64,000 nucleotides of DNA from Rhodocollybia butyracea (lineage: Eukaryota > Basidiomycota > Agaricomycetes > Agaricales > Omphalotaceae). Location of the stretch: assembly GCA_015501585.1 (NCBI GenBank), contig JADNRY010000202.1, positions 46,936 to 110,935 on the forward strand. Direction: 5' to 3'. Below the pieces are notes generated by a model. That model was not told the DNA's origin. It did no database searches and saw nothing but the letters and a program-made list of their open reading frames with translations. Of the stretch, positions 22,465 to 35,359 are shown one piece after another. The translations under genes and the position numbers were made by a program. Position 1 is the stretch's first letter, and each line of letters opens with the position of its first letter.

Positions 22465-23133
22465 TTAGGATGGTGTCCAAGAAGGTCCAATAGCGCTGGC
22501 CAACAGTACCTCAAAATTGCAGTGTTACAGTCTCGTTCTGTCTGTACCTTTGGCAACCTCTTGGCTTTTGGGTTCGACTCAACATTTACATTCACATCTT
22601 GTCTGTGAGTAGATATTCCATCCTTTTTCTCTTGACAAATGTCTGACACGATCCAGTACCAACAGACACCATTCTAACATCTGCATCCATGCCTTCTCTC
22701 AATGCTTGTCAAGCATCCAATATCTATCCACCTTTGGAATGTCGCCTCCTCACATGTGCCATCTTTAAAATGAACAGATAGTATATCAACTGTTTCCTTC
22801 ATGCGCGGCTTCTGATTTGATAATTTGATTGTTATCTTACTCAAATGGCTTGTGGTATTTGTCAATATCCATGGAATACATGGTTTTCTCTGTTGGCCTG
22901 AAGGATGTTAAACTTCTGAGAAGCTTATGCAGCACATTCTCCAATGTAAGCTCAAATTACTTTATCTTTTTTATAATCTCTTTTGAGTACAGGACTCGTA
23001 CCTGCCACGTGCTTTGCGCGATGGCCCACACTCGCAAGTGCAGTCCGACCAGCCTACTAAGATACTACAGCGAATAAATTATAGTACAAGAGTCCTCGTT
23101 AGCGCTAATCATACTAGGTATTTAGTACACAAT
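22465..23133. other. Intergenic, holds a SINE-like repeat copy
   Basis: Between the LTR element and the 3' end of the second aspartic protease. No gene was recognised. A 49-bp repeat with a tRNA B-box-like core lies at 22991-23039. Confidence 0.5.
22991..23039 (-). repeat. Dispersed repeat with tRNA B-box-like core, copy 1
   Basis: Minus strand reads ACTTGCGAGTGTGGGCCAT, then a CG-rich stem, then GTGGCAGGTACGAGTCCTG. GGTACGAGTCC is close to the RNA polymerase III B box GGTTCRANTCC. Two direct copies occur at 42906-42954 and 43482-43531. Confidence 0.65.
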
Positions 23134-25015
23134 TCAGTTGGTGTCCGCATCGGTGAAAGGGGTGGTGGCGATACCAACTTGGGAGTTAGTGGTATCAAAG
23201 ACGCTGTAGAAACGCTGGAGCCAACCGAACCCATCTGCACACTCGATTAGAATCTATTCATAATGGAAGGCAAGTTCAACTCACTGATAAAGTCAAGACC
23301 ACTACCGGAGTTGGTACCAAGATCGGCAACGATGAGGTAGATGGAATCATCGTTACCTCCGAGAACAGTGTTCATTGACCTTGGCCAGATCTGGGCGTTT
23401 GGGGTGAACTCGAATGTAGTCTATCGTATGGGGTCAGTAACAAGAGATGGATTTGGGAAAGTTCTACTGACGCCACCGATCTGGAAGAAGAGACTTTGGA
23501 GATTGTCAAACTCAGAGGCAGTCAACTTCAAGAGACCTATTGGAAGGATATAAGAAATGGAATAAACTTGGAAAATCGTACACTCACCGGTAGTCTGGTC
23601 AAGCGTGGCACCGGTCGCTTGCTGATAGGCTTGGAAGGCATCGGTAGCGATCATGAGCAGAGTGGTACCAGTGTCGACGATGCCAGCAGTGCTGTTAAGA
23701 ATGGTCATGTCAGAACCGTAGCTCACAGATTGGTCGATTCCTAGAGAAAACAAGGTCAATATATTCCTCGAGACGAGGATTACGGACTGACCCCAGAATT
23801 GGGACGCCGGACTAGTCGAGGTTATCGGCACGAAGGTAATGTCACCAGTAATCCTATGACAGCAATAATGAGAAAAAGATATACACAGAGTTGAACCATA
23901 TACTTTGATTCATCCACCCCTCCAAACGTTAATTCTGAAAAAAAGGGCATATAGGCATACAAAACGGTCAAGTGCCTAAGTATGTGCTTCTTACCTCCGT
24001 TCGCTAGGTCAGTCCCGGTCGTTGGTTCGAACGAAATTCCTGGAAAAACACTTGAGATAACTTTGTGCTACCAAAGTACCACCAGGACTTACCAATGCTC
24101 TCGGCTGGAATCGTCCCATTATTGAACAAGTTATCTGTGACGGTGGGAACTTCACCAGTTCCAGAAACGGTGCCTATTTTCCATAGCGGTGTCAGAAAGA
24201 CTCTGGATACCTTGGAACATAGAACGAACCGGAGGTGAGGTCCGTTGGACCTATACCCAGAATGCCATCGGTATCACTGAAGCCTTGGGACGTGGAGGCG
24301 ACACCGAAAGATTGATTGGGAATAGAGAGCCCAGAGTCTCCTCCTCCAAGTACAACAGGACCAGTAACTGTTGGAGAAACACATCACGCACATGAACACG
24401 TCAAATTTGGACAGCCAGCTTACATTCAGTCCCGCTGAAGGAGCCAGACCCATAACTGACATTAACACTCTCGCGAGTCCTGTGTTTTTGAAAATTGGCA
24501 TTAACATTGAGTGCATATATCTGCGGCAACTTTTACGTACGACTCCACGCTCGAATTGGGTACAAACTCGGTGTTGGCCCCGCACCAGGTATTGGAAGAA
24601 CCTGTGACCTGTTGGTACGAATCAAGGTTTGAAAACTCGACAGACTGACCTGTGTCGATGAGCAAGTTGAACGCCTGACCACCGATGGAAACATTCATCA
24701 TGTAGGTAACGGCTATCGACGAGTCAGACTTGAGCAAATTATTATGTGTGAAGGCAACCCACCAGCATCGGTGACATCGATAGAGTCACTACCACTACCA
24801 CTTGGGGTAGCAGCATCGGATCCACCAGTAGCCTTATGGTGGTGCCTTCTGCGCGCCTCGTGAAAGGCGTTTGGGCCATGGGGGTGCAAACCTGCCATTA
24901 ACTTCTGAGCACGGCCACGGTCGTGTTCGACGATGTGCTTAAAGTTCGAGACCGCCTTGGTGCGGCCCAAGGCGGCGGTGAAAGGAATACTCTCCACAAC
25001 GACACGTTCAGACAT
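23134..25015 (-). CDS. Pepsin-like aspartic protease (A1), paralogue, no signal peptide
   Basis: Start MSERVVVESIPFTAALGRTK at 25015, stop at 23134-23136. First catalytic region AFNLLIDTG followed by GSSNTWCGANTEFVPNSS; second VDTGTTLLMIATDAFQAYQ; further family marks TGLLKLTASEFDNLQSLFFQ, IWPRSMNTVLGGNDDSIY and a C-terminus with FDTTNSQVGIATTPFTDADT. About ten introns. Like its neighbour at 15639-17423 it begins directly with a propeptide-like stretch (FKHIVEHDRGRAQKL) and has no hydrophobic leader. A TATA element lies 130 bp upstream. The two are probably tandem duplicates later separated by the LTR insertion. Confidence 0.85.
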
Positions 25016-25871
25016 CTTGCGTGAGCTAGAAAACAAGCGTTTCAATGGTAGACAGAAAGCCGTTGAGAATTTGTTCGTCGTGGGGAAGTGTAGTAGAGTG
25101 TAGTAACAAGAAAGTGGATAAGAAATTCAGCAGGAGTTACATATCTTTTTATACCTTTATGCTCCTGATATCATACCATCCAAAAAGGGAGATGTCTATT
25201 GTTGGCCCTGGGCTGAGAAGCCAGCAATCCGAAAGAGGTGACGAAAATAGCAACATGTGAAAAGCCGTATGGTTCTTTACGCCAGTCAGTCTAACATAGG
25301 GCGCCTCCACCGTCGCTATGATTCGCGACCATGTCTCTCATGGTCGCACCGCAGCAAATACAACAAGTCTGGCTTTCGTTGTTCAACCAGTAATACATGG
25401 CAATTTGCCAGCGCTGGCCATTTCGGGATACGTGTCCAATGGTAGTACCCCCTGAGGCGATACAAAACCTGAAAGAGCATACATTAAATAATGATGTAGA
25501 TAAGAAATGAAGCGAATTATTGGCATGCGTCATGGAAACACTCGACGAAATGACATTCTCTCGCGGCGTTAGCTTCGCGACCTCGGAGCTCTGGAAAGCA
25601 ACCTAAAATTGATGCATGATGGTTAGCGCTCTGCAGCCATCTCCGCCGTGGCAATGACTAGCATTGTAACATGGAATTCAGCGGTTTAACGTTTATATAA
25701 CTTTATATCCTCTGCGATGGTAGTTTATCACTCGGCTCCGCCATCCCACGGGAGCCACGCATCCATCGAACAAGGAAGACTGCAATCAGATGGAAGGCCA
25801 CAGAATGACGTCCGAGACTGGCTCCTGATTACGCGTGGAGTTCTGCGAATTCAGAAACTGTTTACATGGCG
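25016..25871. other. Intergenic
   Basis: Upstream of the second aspartic protease and downstream of the BTB gene. It holds the TATA element at 25145-25155 (minus strand GGTATAAAAAG) and a perfect 9-bp hairpin GCGACCATG-TCTCT-CATGGTCGC at 25325-25347. No gene was recognised. Confidence 0.5.
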
Positions 25872-27397
25872 TCAGCAGTCCTCTTCTAAGCCTTCGCCAG
25901 AAAAATAGTCAGGAAGCCGTTCTTCGACAGTTTTGATACACTCCATCAAACTTCTCCTCGCAGCCAATTTACAATCATGGGCCATATAAGTTGGACCTGA
26001 GCGGTCGTAGTCTTTTTGAACCTGTTTAAGCCTCCCAATAACATCCGCAAGTCCTAAAGACATGACCGCCTCCCCTCTGGTCTTTTCTTTCCAGAACTCT
26101 ACCCATGCTTGGGTACATCCAGGTTGATGCCAAGTAGCACTACATGAGGGAGCATGAATAAAAGACGGAGGGTTCGAGCGGAGCCGTTCCCAGGTGCGAG
26201 TGAGATGCCAGTATCCTGTAAGCAATCGGACCTGTTGGGCAGGTGTAATTTGTATCGATCCTTCGGTTTCGTCTGCGGAAAGTATTGAGATGGTAAAAAG
26301 ATACTTGTAGGAAAACTTACGATCTTCACTTTCTCTCTTTGGGCTGCCGAGACCTGTGAATGTTCCTCTCTGCATGACCTCGAGGTACGCAGCACCCCTT
26401 AGGGTGCGAAGGTTCAAATTATCAGCCAGAGCCATTGACAGATATGCATAGTGCAAAGATCTGTTCATGAGCTGTCTAAGAAGAGCAATCATAGAGTTCA
26501 ACAGCCGTTCATGGCTGCATAGCTGGGCCAGTTCGATCAATCGTGTGAGCTGATCAGTGTTCTCGATTAACGCAAGATGGGGGTGAGGTTGGATTGGATT
26601 GGTGTTGAGACTTTCCATACCAGACCCGAAAAACGATGACGAAGACGAGTGGTGTGGAGAAGAAGATGAAGGCCTTCGATTCACATATTCCTGGACAGCA
26701 TCTAGAGCCCAAGTTTCGAGTGATTTGAACGAGTACTTGTTAGAAATGCGGGCAATGTCGATCAACTGTGTCAAGTCTGCGCCAGCAGAATTGACTATCT
26801 GTAGTTCGGGAGGTCTGGTAGATCATGAGCAAATGTTGCGGCTGGATACATGTAAGAGAACATACAAGGCATACAATGCCCACACTTTATCGAGGAAAGA
26901 TTAGTCTGGTGCTTTGCGTAGCGAGGAATCTACTAACAAAAGTTGCGGAATTCCGAAGGTTTATCTCCCCGGAGAACAACGGGGTCGTCATCCGAGTTTC
27001 CTTCAGCTACGCGGGAGCCTTGTGGAAGTGTAAACATTGAGCTGAAGAGAGAATTGTCACGAGATAAGAGACTACGATGAACCTTTTAAGATATGAGTAC
27101 TTTGCAAGTTTCGGCAGATTAATAACTGACATTAAACAGACAGTCTCCAACGAGCAGGACACAACTGCCATCCTCAAAGTAATAAGTCTTATCTCTGTAG
27201 GCAGAATCCTTCGATGGACCAGGTAGATCGTCCATGGGGGAAAGTTCAGAAATCAATTCGCCTTGAACTTCGTCACTGTCAGATCTCTTTCTTTTTCGTA
27301 AGCTGGGTGAATCCAAAAAGAGGGAAGATGTAGAAGTTACAGATTTGTTCGTGCTGTGTAAAGATGGAATAGCGACATCATGGTCGTCCATGAACAT
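25872..27397 (-). CDS. BTB/POZ domain protein, basidiomycete type
   Basis: Start MFMDDHDVAIPSLHSTN at 27397. A serine-rich, basic N-terminus (SPSLRKRKRSDSDEVQGE) leads into a BTB domain split by introns: YYFEDGSCVLLVGDCLFNV, then DNSLFSSMFTLPQGSRVAEG, DDDPVVLRGDKPSEFRNF, then a WALYAL-type segment. The C-terminal exon holds LIDIARISNKYSFKSLETWA, the helical region common to these fungal BTB proteins, and ends DYFSGEGLEEDC. BTB domains mediate protein-protein contacts, often with cullin ligases; no specific partner can be inferred. The start codon is only 29 bp from that of LTO1 on the other strand. Confidence 0.75.
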
Positions 27398-27426
27398 GCA
27401 GTAATAAGCGCCAGATCGCACTTACC

Positions 27427-28059
27427 ATGACTGACGAAACTTTTGACGAAACTTTTGACCTTGAATCTCTTATTCACTTGGAACAATCGTCAGTTCATAC
27501 TAATTGTTTGAGCTGCTTGATCTAACGTGTGTCTAGTTTCTACGACGCTGGCCACAGCGATGGCTTTGCACACGGGCGAATTCATGGTCTTATTGAAGGG
27601 CGAGCCCTTGGTCGCGAAAAAGGCTTTGAAATGTGGGAGGAGCTGGGATACTATGAAGGATTTGCGCTGATGTGGCAAGCAATATATTTAAACCAAGGAA
27701 AGGGAGAAGAGTGAGTTTTCAAGTATTGCAACTTGTTAACTTTGTCTTGAATGGTTATCAGACGTGCTTTTCACCATGTCAAACATCTTTTGGAGTTTAT
27801 ATCCCAATTTCCTCGCGTAAATCCTTCTTCTGCTGATACCTCAGCCGATCTGGACATTCCCAAACTTTTCCGCCAAATTCGTTCAAGATATAAAGCACTT
27901 TGTTCGTCGCTCGGTGTCCGGCCAAGTCTGCGGGCATCCAGCGAAGAGCAAGGCAAAGAACGATCTGTTGAAGATGAACTCGATGCGGCCAACCAGAAGC
28001 CAATTACCAAAGCCGTCTGGAAGCTTGAACCCAGCTCCTCGGAAGAAATGAGCTTTTGA
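27427..28059 (+). CDS. LTO1: LTO1/Yae1-domain protein (ORAOV1 homologue)
   Basis: Start MTDETFDETFDLESLIHLEQ at 27427. The diagnostic Yae1-type deca-GX3 repeat follows across the first intron: YDAGHSDGFAHGRIHGLIEG, RALGREKGFEMWEELGYYEG. LTO1 with Yae1 is an adaptor that brings the ABC protein Rli1 to the cytosolic iron-sulfur assembly machinery. Three exons; the second intron is 27712-27760. The protein of roughly 170 residues ends in VWKLEPSSSEEMSF. A final W, as used in cytosolic Fe-S targeting tails, is not present at the end. Confidence 0.85.
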
Positions 28060-28279
28060 AACTGCTATACAAGGCGTTCTTGTTCCAAGCTGTATTTCTG
28101 CGTCATTGCGTGCACGGTGCAGTAAGTATAGCGTAGAACTTTTTGAATCCTTACTTTCGCTTTAGGCCAAGCATCAGTATACATTTTTATACGTGACAGC
28201 TGTGTTGGTTGAAGCGATCAACATACTATATTATATGCAGAAATTGTAGTAGATAGCACTGGGCGCTAAATTGTTTACC

Positions 28280-30514
28280 ATGTTGCTTAGAGCAACTACC
28301 CTCATAGCTACGTCGAGTAGCCTAGCTCAGGCGATTGGACTTGGCCCTCAAGGAATAAACCTCTGGAAATTGGAACAAGGTGGTCATTCCCAGAGCATAT
28401 CATTGTCGGATGTACCTCAAGTACCACTCAACGTACAGCCTGCTTTTACTGCTCATTGGTTTGAACAACCTTTAGACCACTTCGGAACTGTCAATGATAC
28501 ATTCTTGCAACGTTACTGGATAAACAACAGACACTACAAGCCTGGTACTAGTGCTCCAGTCATTGTTCTTGACGGCGGGGAAACAAGCGGTGAAGTGAGT
28601 GGTTCCGAACAAGCCTTTACCGACTATTCCCTCAAACAACATATAGGACAGAATACCGTTTCTGGACACTGGTATCGTGGAGATCCTTGCCCGAGCCACC
28701 GGGGGCTTGGGAGTTGTATTAGAGCATAGATACTACGGTAAACCCATCATCCTGCTCAGTGCTCATGTATAGTTCTCTCGCTTACTATATGTACAAGGAG
28801 AATCCATTGCCACCAAGAATCTCACTACCGACTCATTAAGGTGAGAACATATGCTCAGTCTATCAAACGCGTTTAATTCCAAATACCAGATTCCTAAACA
28901 ATGCCCAGTCGGCCGCGGATAGCGCAAACTTCATGGCTAATGTCAAGTTTCCCGGTATTAAAGAGAATATCACAGCGCCGGGGACTCCCTGGATTTATTA
29001 TGGAGTGAGTCTTGAGTTGTTTAGGTGGGTTTAACTTATCAGTTTATAGGGATCGTACGCAGGCGCGCGTGCTGCACACATGCGCGTTCTTTATCCGGAA
29101 TTAGTGTATGGTGCCATTGCTTCCAGCGGTAAGCATAATCGAGTCTTCCTTTATATGCGCCGGACTCAATTGTTCCCCTAGCTGTTACTCATGCATCGAT
29201 CACAAACTGGGAGTATATGGACATTATTCGGCGCTTCGCCGACCCAACGTGCTCTGAACACCTCCAGAAATCTATAGAAACCATCGACATTATCCTAGAC
29301 CATCAAGTCTTGTCCAAGCCTCTGAAGGCACTCTTTGGTATTCATGGTTTACAGCATGATACCGACTTTGTTTCTGTGGTCGAGGTGAGTTCGTCCCATC
29401 CGAATGTCATCTTCAGATACAAAAATCGTGCATCCACAGAATCCTCTCGGATCGTGGCAGGCCAAAGTTTGGGATCCCGAGGTAGGAAGTACAACCTTCG
29501 ATAGCTTCTGCGCTGCGTTGAACAAGCCTCTGGGACATAAAAACTATGATGTTACGTCACTGGAGTATGGACATCCTGACCGGATGGTCTCGCTTCCAGG
29601 AGGGTTAACAGTAGATCTTTCCATCGTGAATTACGGGAATTGGATCAAAGAGGTAGGTGGCTACTGTTGTTACCATTACACCGGTTTATAGCTGATCACT
29701 GATAGAACGTTGTATCGAGATGCCCGGAAGGAGCCACTCACGAAGAGGTGTCACAGTCTCATAGATTTTCAGGTCCAACATCACACTGACTCTATCTATC
29801 TTTCAGTGTTTCGGCACGTATGATGATGCGCAATACCAGGGTACATCTTTGAATGAGACTTGGAGATTATGGTTGTTCCAAGTGTGCACAGAGTGGGGTT
29901 ACTTTACTGTAAGTATGACTCTTCGCTTGGTTTTCGCTATGGTATTTATTGTTCCATCTTAGACTGCTCCTCCAGATCCTTCCTATCCTCGAATTATATC
30001 AAAGCGTATCGACCTTGAATATGAATCCAAGATCTGCCGTCAAGCATACGCACCTGGGAAACATTTCACTGTACCACCTTCACCTAATGTCACGGTAGTG
30101 AATGAACTGGGAGATTTCGATATCGCAATGGACAGGCTTGCGATTATAGACGGAGAAGGTTAGTGATTCTGCTCCCCAGTGCTCCCCACTGCTTTAACGC
30201 TCTGGTTTTGTTTGCCTTCGTCATAGCCGATCCCTGGCGTCCCGATACGCCTCATAGTGACTACGCCAAGGACCGCAAGGATACAATGCTGAGACCATTC
30301 AAGGTGATACCGAGTAAGTACTTGCATTTTTTTTTGAAGATATTCAACGAGTTACTCATTCCACAAAGATGGTGTACATCATTACGACGAGTACGGGCTG
30401 AGGAATTCAGCAGATGAGCCCCCGGAAATCCGTCAGATTCACGAAGAGATGATTGCTTTCCTTCAAAGTTGGCTGAAAGACTGGAAGGAAGATAAAGAAG
30501 TACTTATGGTATAG
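28280..30514 (+). CDS. Serine peptidase S28 (prolyl carboxypeptidase-like), secreted
   Basis: Start MLLRATTLIATSSSLAQA, a likely signal peptide. Typical S28 features: HWFEQPLDHFG near the N-terminus, QRYWINNRHYKPG, VIVLDGGETSGE, VVLEHRYYGESIATKNL, nucleophile serine in WIYYGGSYAGARAAHMR, SSAVTHASITNWEYMDIIR, aspartate in DGEADPWRPDTPHS, histidine in PNGVHHYDEYGLRN. These enzymes cleave after proline in acidic surroundings. About ten introns; all joins keep frame as far as checked. A TATA-like TATATTATATG lies about 50 bp upstream (near 28229). Confidence 0.88.
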
Positions 30515-30660
30515 CACATGACCATGTACACGCTGGTTTTGCCGTGAAATTTCCTCATGATCCCGAAAGGGAATGGCTAGGAATGTTTGAAAGCGGTAGC
30601 ACACACAAGTACAACATGTAGATACACATAAGGAAAATAAAGTACCACAAGAGTACAACC

Positions 30661-31928
30661 CTAGTCCCAATCCATCTTGGCGCACACTTTCTTATGTTCA
30701 CCCCAATCCTTCCGCTGGTGTTCCAGCGAGCAGTATTTGACAAGACGACATTTACTGCACAACTGACCGCGTTGTGTCGGTGGATCCAGACTGTTTTCCG
30801 ATCCTTCACTGCTACCGCTCGACCTTGTTCTCGAAGGCTCCTCCTCAAAACAAACATCACATCCAATCCAATTGCACATCGACCTCTGTTTGACTCTCTT
30901 CCCAAACTTCCCCCCTCGTTTAATTTTTAATACGTTGGCACTCTCCAAGCCTCGTTTGGGAAACCGAAGCACCTCGCAATTGTCGGGACAACATGGATTT
31001 GGACAGCCAACAGGGTAGTCGAAGAAAATTTCCTCGTCTGGGACGTAAGACTCGTGCGTGAAGAGAATCTGCGAGTAGGAGGTGTGTTGCGGGGAGAAAA
31101 GGATGATAAAACGCGGTTTCTTTTCATATAAAATCGCGCGCAGGGTAAGGTCTATTTGAGGGAAGCAGGGTGTACGTCGATGCCGATTAAGTGTATGTGT
31201 TATTCGCATATCTGTGAAAAACTAGAGGTGAAGATAAAAGCTGATAGCGAGAATGGTCATAAACGCACGTTCAAGTTGTATTCGGTGTTGAATACTAGGT
31301 TTACATACGCGTCCAAATGCATGTCGACAAACCAGCTTGAAGTACTCGGTTACTTCATCCATTTCTTGTCGTTGTAAATCGGTTACAATGATGAAAATTT
31401 CATCACAACCTATTTTCTTGGCATAAGCCAACCATCCTTTTACTTTTGAGAATTCTGGTTTGGGAGATCAAGTACCTTCATGCATGGCGCGCAATAGTAG
31501 ACTGCACATGTCGATGGTCACCAGACGTTTATGAGTAGGTGTGAAAGACTCACAGTTCAGGAAGCTAGGGCTGTTCAATGAGATGGATAGAAGAAGATTC
31601 AGAATACAATGCTCACCATATTCCGCACAACGGGTTTCATTGAACGCTTTCTATCCTGTATAGAACGATGGCAATACACATGTGTCGTCCATGACCTGAG
31701 AGGCATTAACCTGCCTGTATCCACCGTCCGACAGAAGATGTTTTCGAGGAGAAAGTCGCCTTTATTCCACACAAGAATCTGCTTCTGATGAGGCCCACGT
31801 TTCTGGTCTCGCTGCTGAGAGAAAAAATCGATATACGAATCTATCTTCATATTGTCTTCTGCCAGCCACTTGTCAATGAGTTCTAGAGATTCGTGCTGAT
31901 CAAGAGTTATCTTTACGAGCTCTGTCAT
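30661..31928 (-). CDS. MYND zinc-finger protein
   Basis: Start taken as MTELVKITLDQHESLELIDK at 31928; an in-frame ATG at 31979 (MAKRQPCYSLFHPP) is an alternative. The N-terminal exon carries WLAEDNMKIDSYIDFFSQQR and QILVWNKGDFLLENIFCRT; a middle exon holds AYAKKIGCDEIFIIVTDLQR and IQHRIQLERAFMTILAI. The C-terminal exon has GGKFGKRVKQRSMCNWIGCD, followed by a MYND finger with LCSKCRLVKYCSLEHQRKDW and HKKVC. MYND fingers bind proline-rich peptides. The rest resembles an uncharacterised basidiomycete family. Exon borders between 31220 and 31600 were not resolved. Confidence 0.72.
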
Positions 31929-32089
31929 GGAAAGTGTCGGTGGGTGGAATAAAGAATAGCAGGGTTGTCTTTTGGCCATTGAAGCCTCACAACCGCGGAG
32001 TCGTCGTAGAATAGATCAAAGGAATCGAAAATAAGCGCCCAGTAATGGGATTGAATCTAAGCGGTAGTAAGCGGCTTCTTTCATAACTC

Positions 32090-35000
32090 ATGACTTCTTT
32101 GGACGACCTTGCCACGAATTCTCCGAATCTGAGCTTCAGCGAGCAAAAACTCGCTCCAGACTCTGATGATGGTGACACGGCCTCTGAGCGATCGATTTCG
32201 CTCTCGTCACCAGCTGTCTCTGCTCGGAATTCCGTACAAACAGATCACGCTCAGTTCTTCGCTCAAGCCGGCCGCCCTGAAGCCTATAGGGCCTTTGACG
32301 GACCTAATACTTTGAAGTCTGACTCTTCGTACAAGCGAGAATCCAAACCTTACACGCTTGACACAGACTTTAGCGACGCAGACGACATGAGCTATAGATC
32401 GCAGGACATGGCTCAGCATGACTCTCCGAATACCAGTACATCCGGCTCCATGTTCGACGAAATCAAGGCCAATCCCTCGCTCTCTCCGCCCACATATCCT
32501 CCACGAAGGCTTTCCGACACCGATTCCATTGCCGAATCTTTTGCTTCAAGATCCTCGAAAAAAGCACGACCAGAGTCGATATTACTTCACCCTCCTCCTG
32601 GAAAGTTAATCCTAGGAATAGCATTAGTGGACTTCAATCATCTGGTGTGTAGCGAAAATTGGCATCGCCTCCATTCCCTGACACGCTCTAGGTCGGTCCA
32701 AGGATTGAATGGTCAAAGGGAGACATCTTCGAGAATGAAGAGATTGCTAAGATGATACCTTTTCTGGCCCTGCCCGACGGTGCGCACCTCGTATGTCAAG
32801 TTACTTCAAAGTTCAGGGTCATTTGTTCACGTTGATGATTCACGCCTTTTCAGAGTGCTGAAGACTATTCGTATTTTCACATCGTTCCTTCCGGACTTAA
32901 TCCCACTACACTCTTTGGCATATCGTGAGTTGACACGTATCTCCGACCTTCTTTTGTTTGACTGAAATCACGATAGATGTAATCAGCAAATAGCTGCCTC
33001 GTCCTTATTGGTTAAGACGCCAGACGTAACGCGGTCTACCGTTCAAAAGGCCGTCGTCGTATTGGCCTCAAAGCCGGTTTTTGGTCCAATACGAGACAAG
33101 TTGGGTGTCGTTACTACTGCACTTTTCCTACAAAGGTACTGCGGTTGTACTTTTTCTTCGCTTTCCAACTAACATCGTTGGAGGGACTTTTCGGAAGTAC
33201 AGATACTCGATGATTTCGAGTCTGGATTAGAGCTCTCTCTCCGAACGCAGATGACTGAAAGCGGATTATACATGGGAACAAATTTGTACGTCCCATGAAA
33301 AGTCATCTGGTATCTCCTAAACGTTACACAGACGCGAACTGGTACATACGTTCCGGCAACGAACCCTGATTCTTGTCAAGGCTCTTATCCTCCAAAAGCG
33401 GGTATGTATCTAATCTTTGTACATATGCAAGACGTTAAAATGGTTTAGATAATGTTTTATGGGCATCCTGTCGAACGTCTGTGCACCTACCAATACTCCC
33501 TTATTTCATTGCTCCCTGGACTCCTACAAACACTTGACGACTGCGGATCGCCGCCTCTTGCGTCGCGCGCCCCAAACCTTACCCGACCCACATCTCTTCG
33601 AACTTCTGACCGTAAAAGCCTCATGGCATACACCGGATTTCCGCTCGACATTTTCGGCAAAGATTCCTTCTTTCAACCATATCTTCCTCTGCAACAATTG
33701 GAGATGTTGAAAGAAACGAAGAGTTGGCTGTGTGGAAGCACCAACTCCATTGTTACGCAGCAGAAAGAAATTGAGTTACTGGTCAATGTAAGACATGGTT
33801 TTCGCTCATTTACTCGTTGCCCTTAACGACACAATTTAGACTGAGACCGGCGTGTTCGAATTCCGAGATCCGAAGCTCGAGAGAGCGGCAGGATTGACTG
33901 CTGCTGACCGAAAATGGATGGACGATATCATCAAAGACGTCAATGATTCCTGGGACGACGAAGACCCTTCTCGGCCACTGGGTATCGCGTAAGTAAATTA
34001 CTTGTTGGACATTCTCAGTGTTGACCTTTCTCTAGATTCAAAGGTAGCGACGATTACTTGAGAGTCAAGTTCGAGGAGTATATCTCCGCCGCTTTGGCAT
34101 CTATCCGATATCGGGATTTCCTGACTAAGGGAGAAGGTATTCTAATCACTGGTATGTAGTCACATTTATCATGCCTCGATTTTTATTCACTCTGGAAAAG
34201 AACCAACCTCCACTGAAGACTTCAATCACTTCTGGATGTCGGAATTCAAAAGCACGAATGCCTACGAGGTCTGGGAACGCACGACAGATCCCATGTTATT
34301 CGACATAGTGGAACCTCGGTTAGCAATGTTGTTTTATTTGATCTGACGAGAACTAATCGAAATATAGTCATCCTTGCAATGAAAAGGTGTCCGTAGTTGC
34401 GGATATCGGTCTTCGTCTGTCAGAGGGCATACAAGATCTTAAACTCGAACAACAACTTGCACCTGCCCGCGAAGCCGTTTCACGAACGTTAACCGCCGGT
34501 TCGACGAGTTTCTTCAAAGCTGTAGAGGGTGTTCGAGATCGTTGGCAGCGCAGTACTCCCAATACACCTGCAACTGCCGTGCCTGCCACCCCTGTCACTG
34601 CTAGACCAGTGAGCATCAATAGTAAAGAAGTATCTGAAGAACCAGAACTGGTCGACAAATCCGATACGGATAGCTTGGAGTCTTTCTCTACTTTCCTACG
34701 TCCCAGTTTGCTCAAACGCGATTCTACCGCTTCTGGCACGTCAAGCTCGTCTGACCAGACTTCGAGTTCGCCTTCTGCCGTTCGGTTGAGCTCGTGGGGT
34801 GCAGGGATCGGTAGTTTCATGTCGAGCAGAGTAGGCAGATTTTCGTTATCTAAATCGCCTTCAGCAACACCTGCGCCCGCACCTCCTGCCCTACCATTAA
34901 CACCCCCTCCTGCCTCTGATGCTCTAGTAATGGACCCGAGCAATTCTACGCCTGAGATAGTTACACCGGAACCGCCTACACCGACTGCACGACATATACT

Positions 35001-35202
35001 TGTAGCTCCTCCTCTTGCCTCTCTCCCAAATCATACGGTACCCGACGCACAAGGCGCGTCCCCTATAGATTCATTCCTGCAGATAAACGATTTGAAGCCG
35101 GTTGTTAATATAGAGCAGGAGGAAGAGGAAGAGCTCACTCATGTTATTCATGATAGTGAAGATGAGTCTGACAATGGCTATTCTGTGGCGGTGGCCATGT
35201 AA
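32090..35202 (+). CDS. AVL9: AVL9-family DENN-domain trafficking protein
   Basis: Start MTSLDDLATNSPNLSFSEQK. A serine-rich N-terminus of about 170 residues precedes the AVL9/DENN region: KLILGIALVDFNHLVGPRIE, EEIAKMIPFLALPDGAH, YSYFHIVPSGLNPTTLFGIS, then RTLILVKALILQKRIMFYGH and TYQYSLISLLPGLLQTL. An acidic, Pro/Ser-rich tail (34600-35200) ends DESDNGYSVAVAM. In yeast Avl9 acts in exocytic transport from the Golgi. About eight introns, last large exon 34368-35202. It converges on ORC6, with 157 bp between stops. Confidence 0.88.
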
Positions 35203-35359
35203 CTTTTCACTACAAGCAAAATACCAGGACTTGACTTACTCTATGCCACCACTGTTTCAGCAGCGGGTCTGCTTGTCTTCAGTGGATAATATTCCTAGAC
35301 ATCATCGTAGAAACTACCTAGCTTACTCTACATATTTATCGAAGCCACTATCATTTGGT

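Noticed and set aside
22991..23039. Possible tRNA gene at the B-box-like repeat
   Set aside because: No cloverleaf could be drawn: no acceptor stem and no anticodon arm; three diverged copies fit a repeat better.
25325..25347. Perfect 9-bp hairpin GCGACCATG/CATGGTCGC
   Set aside because: Single short palindrome without T-tract or repeated copies; could occur by chance in a 64-kb window.
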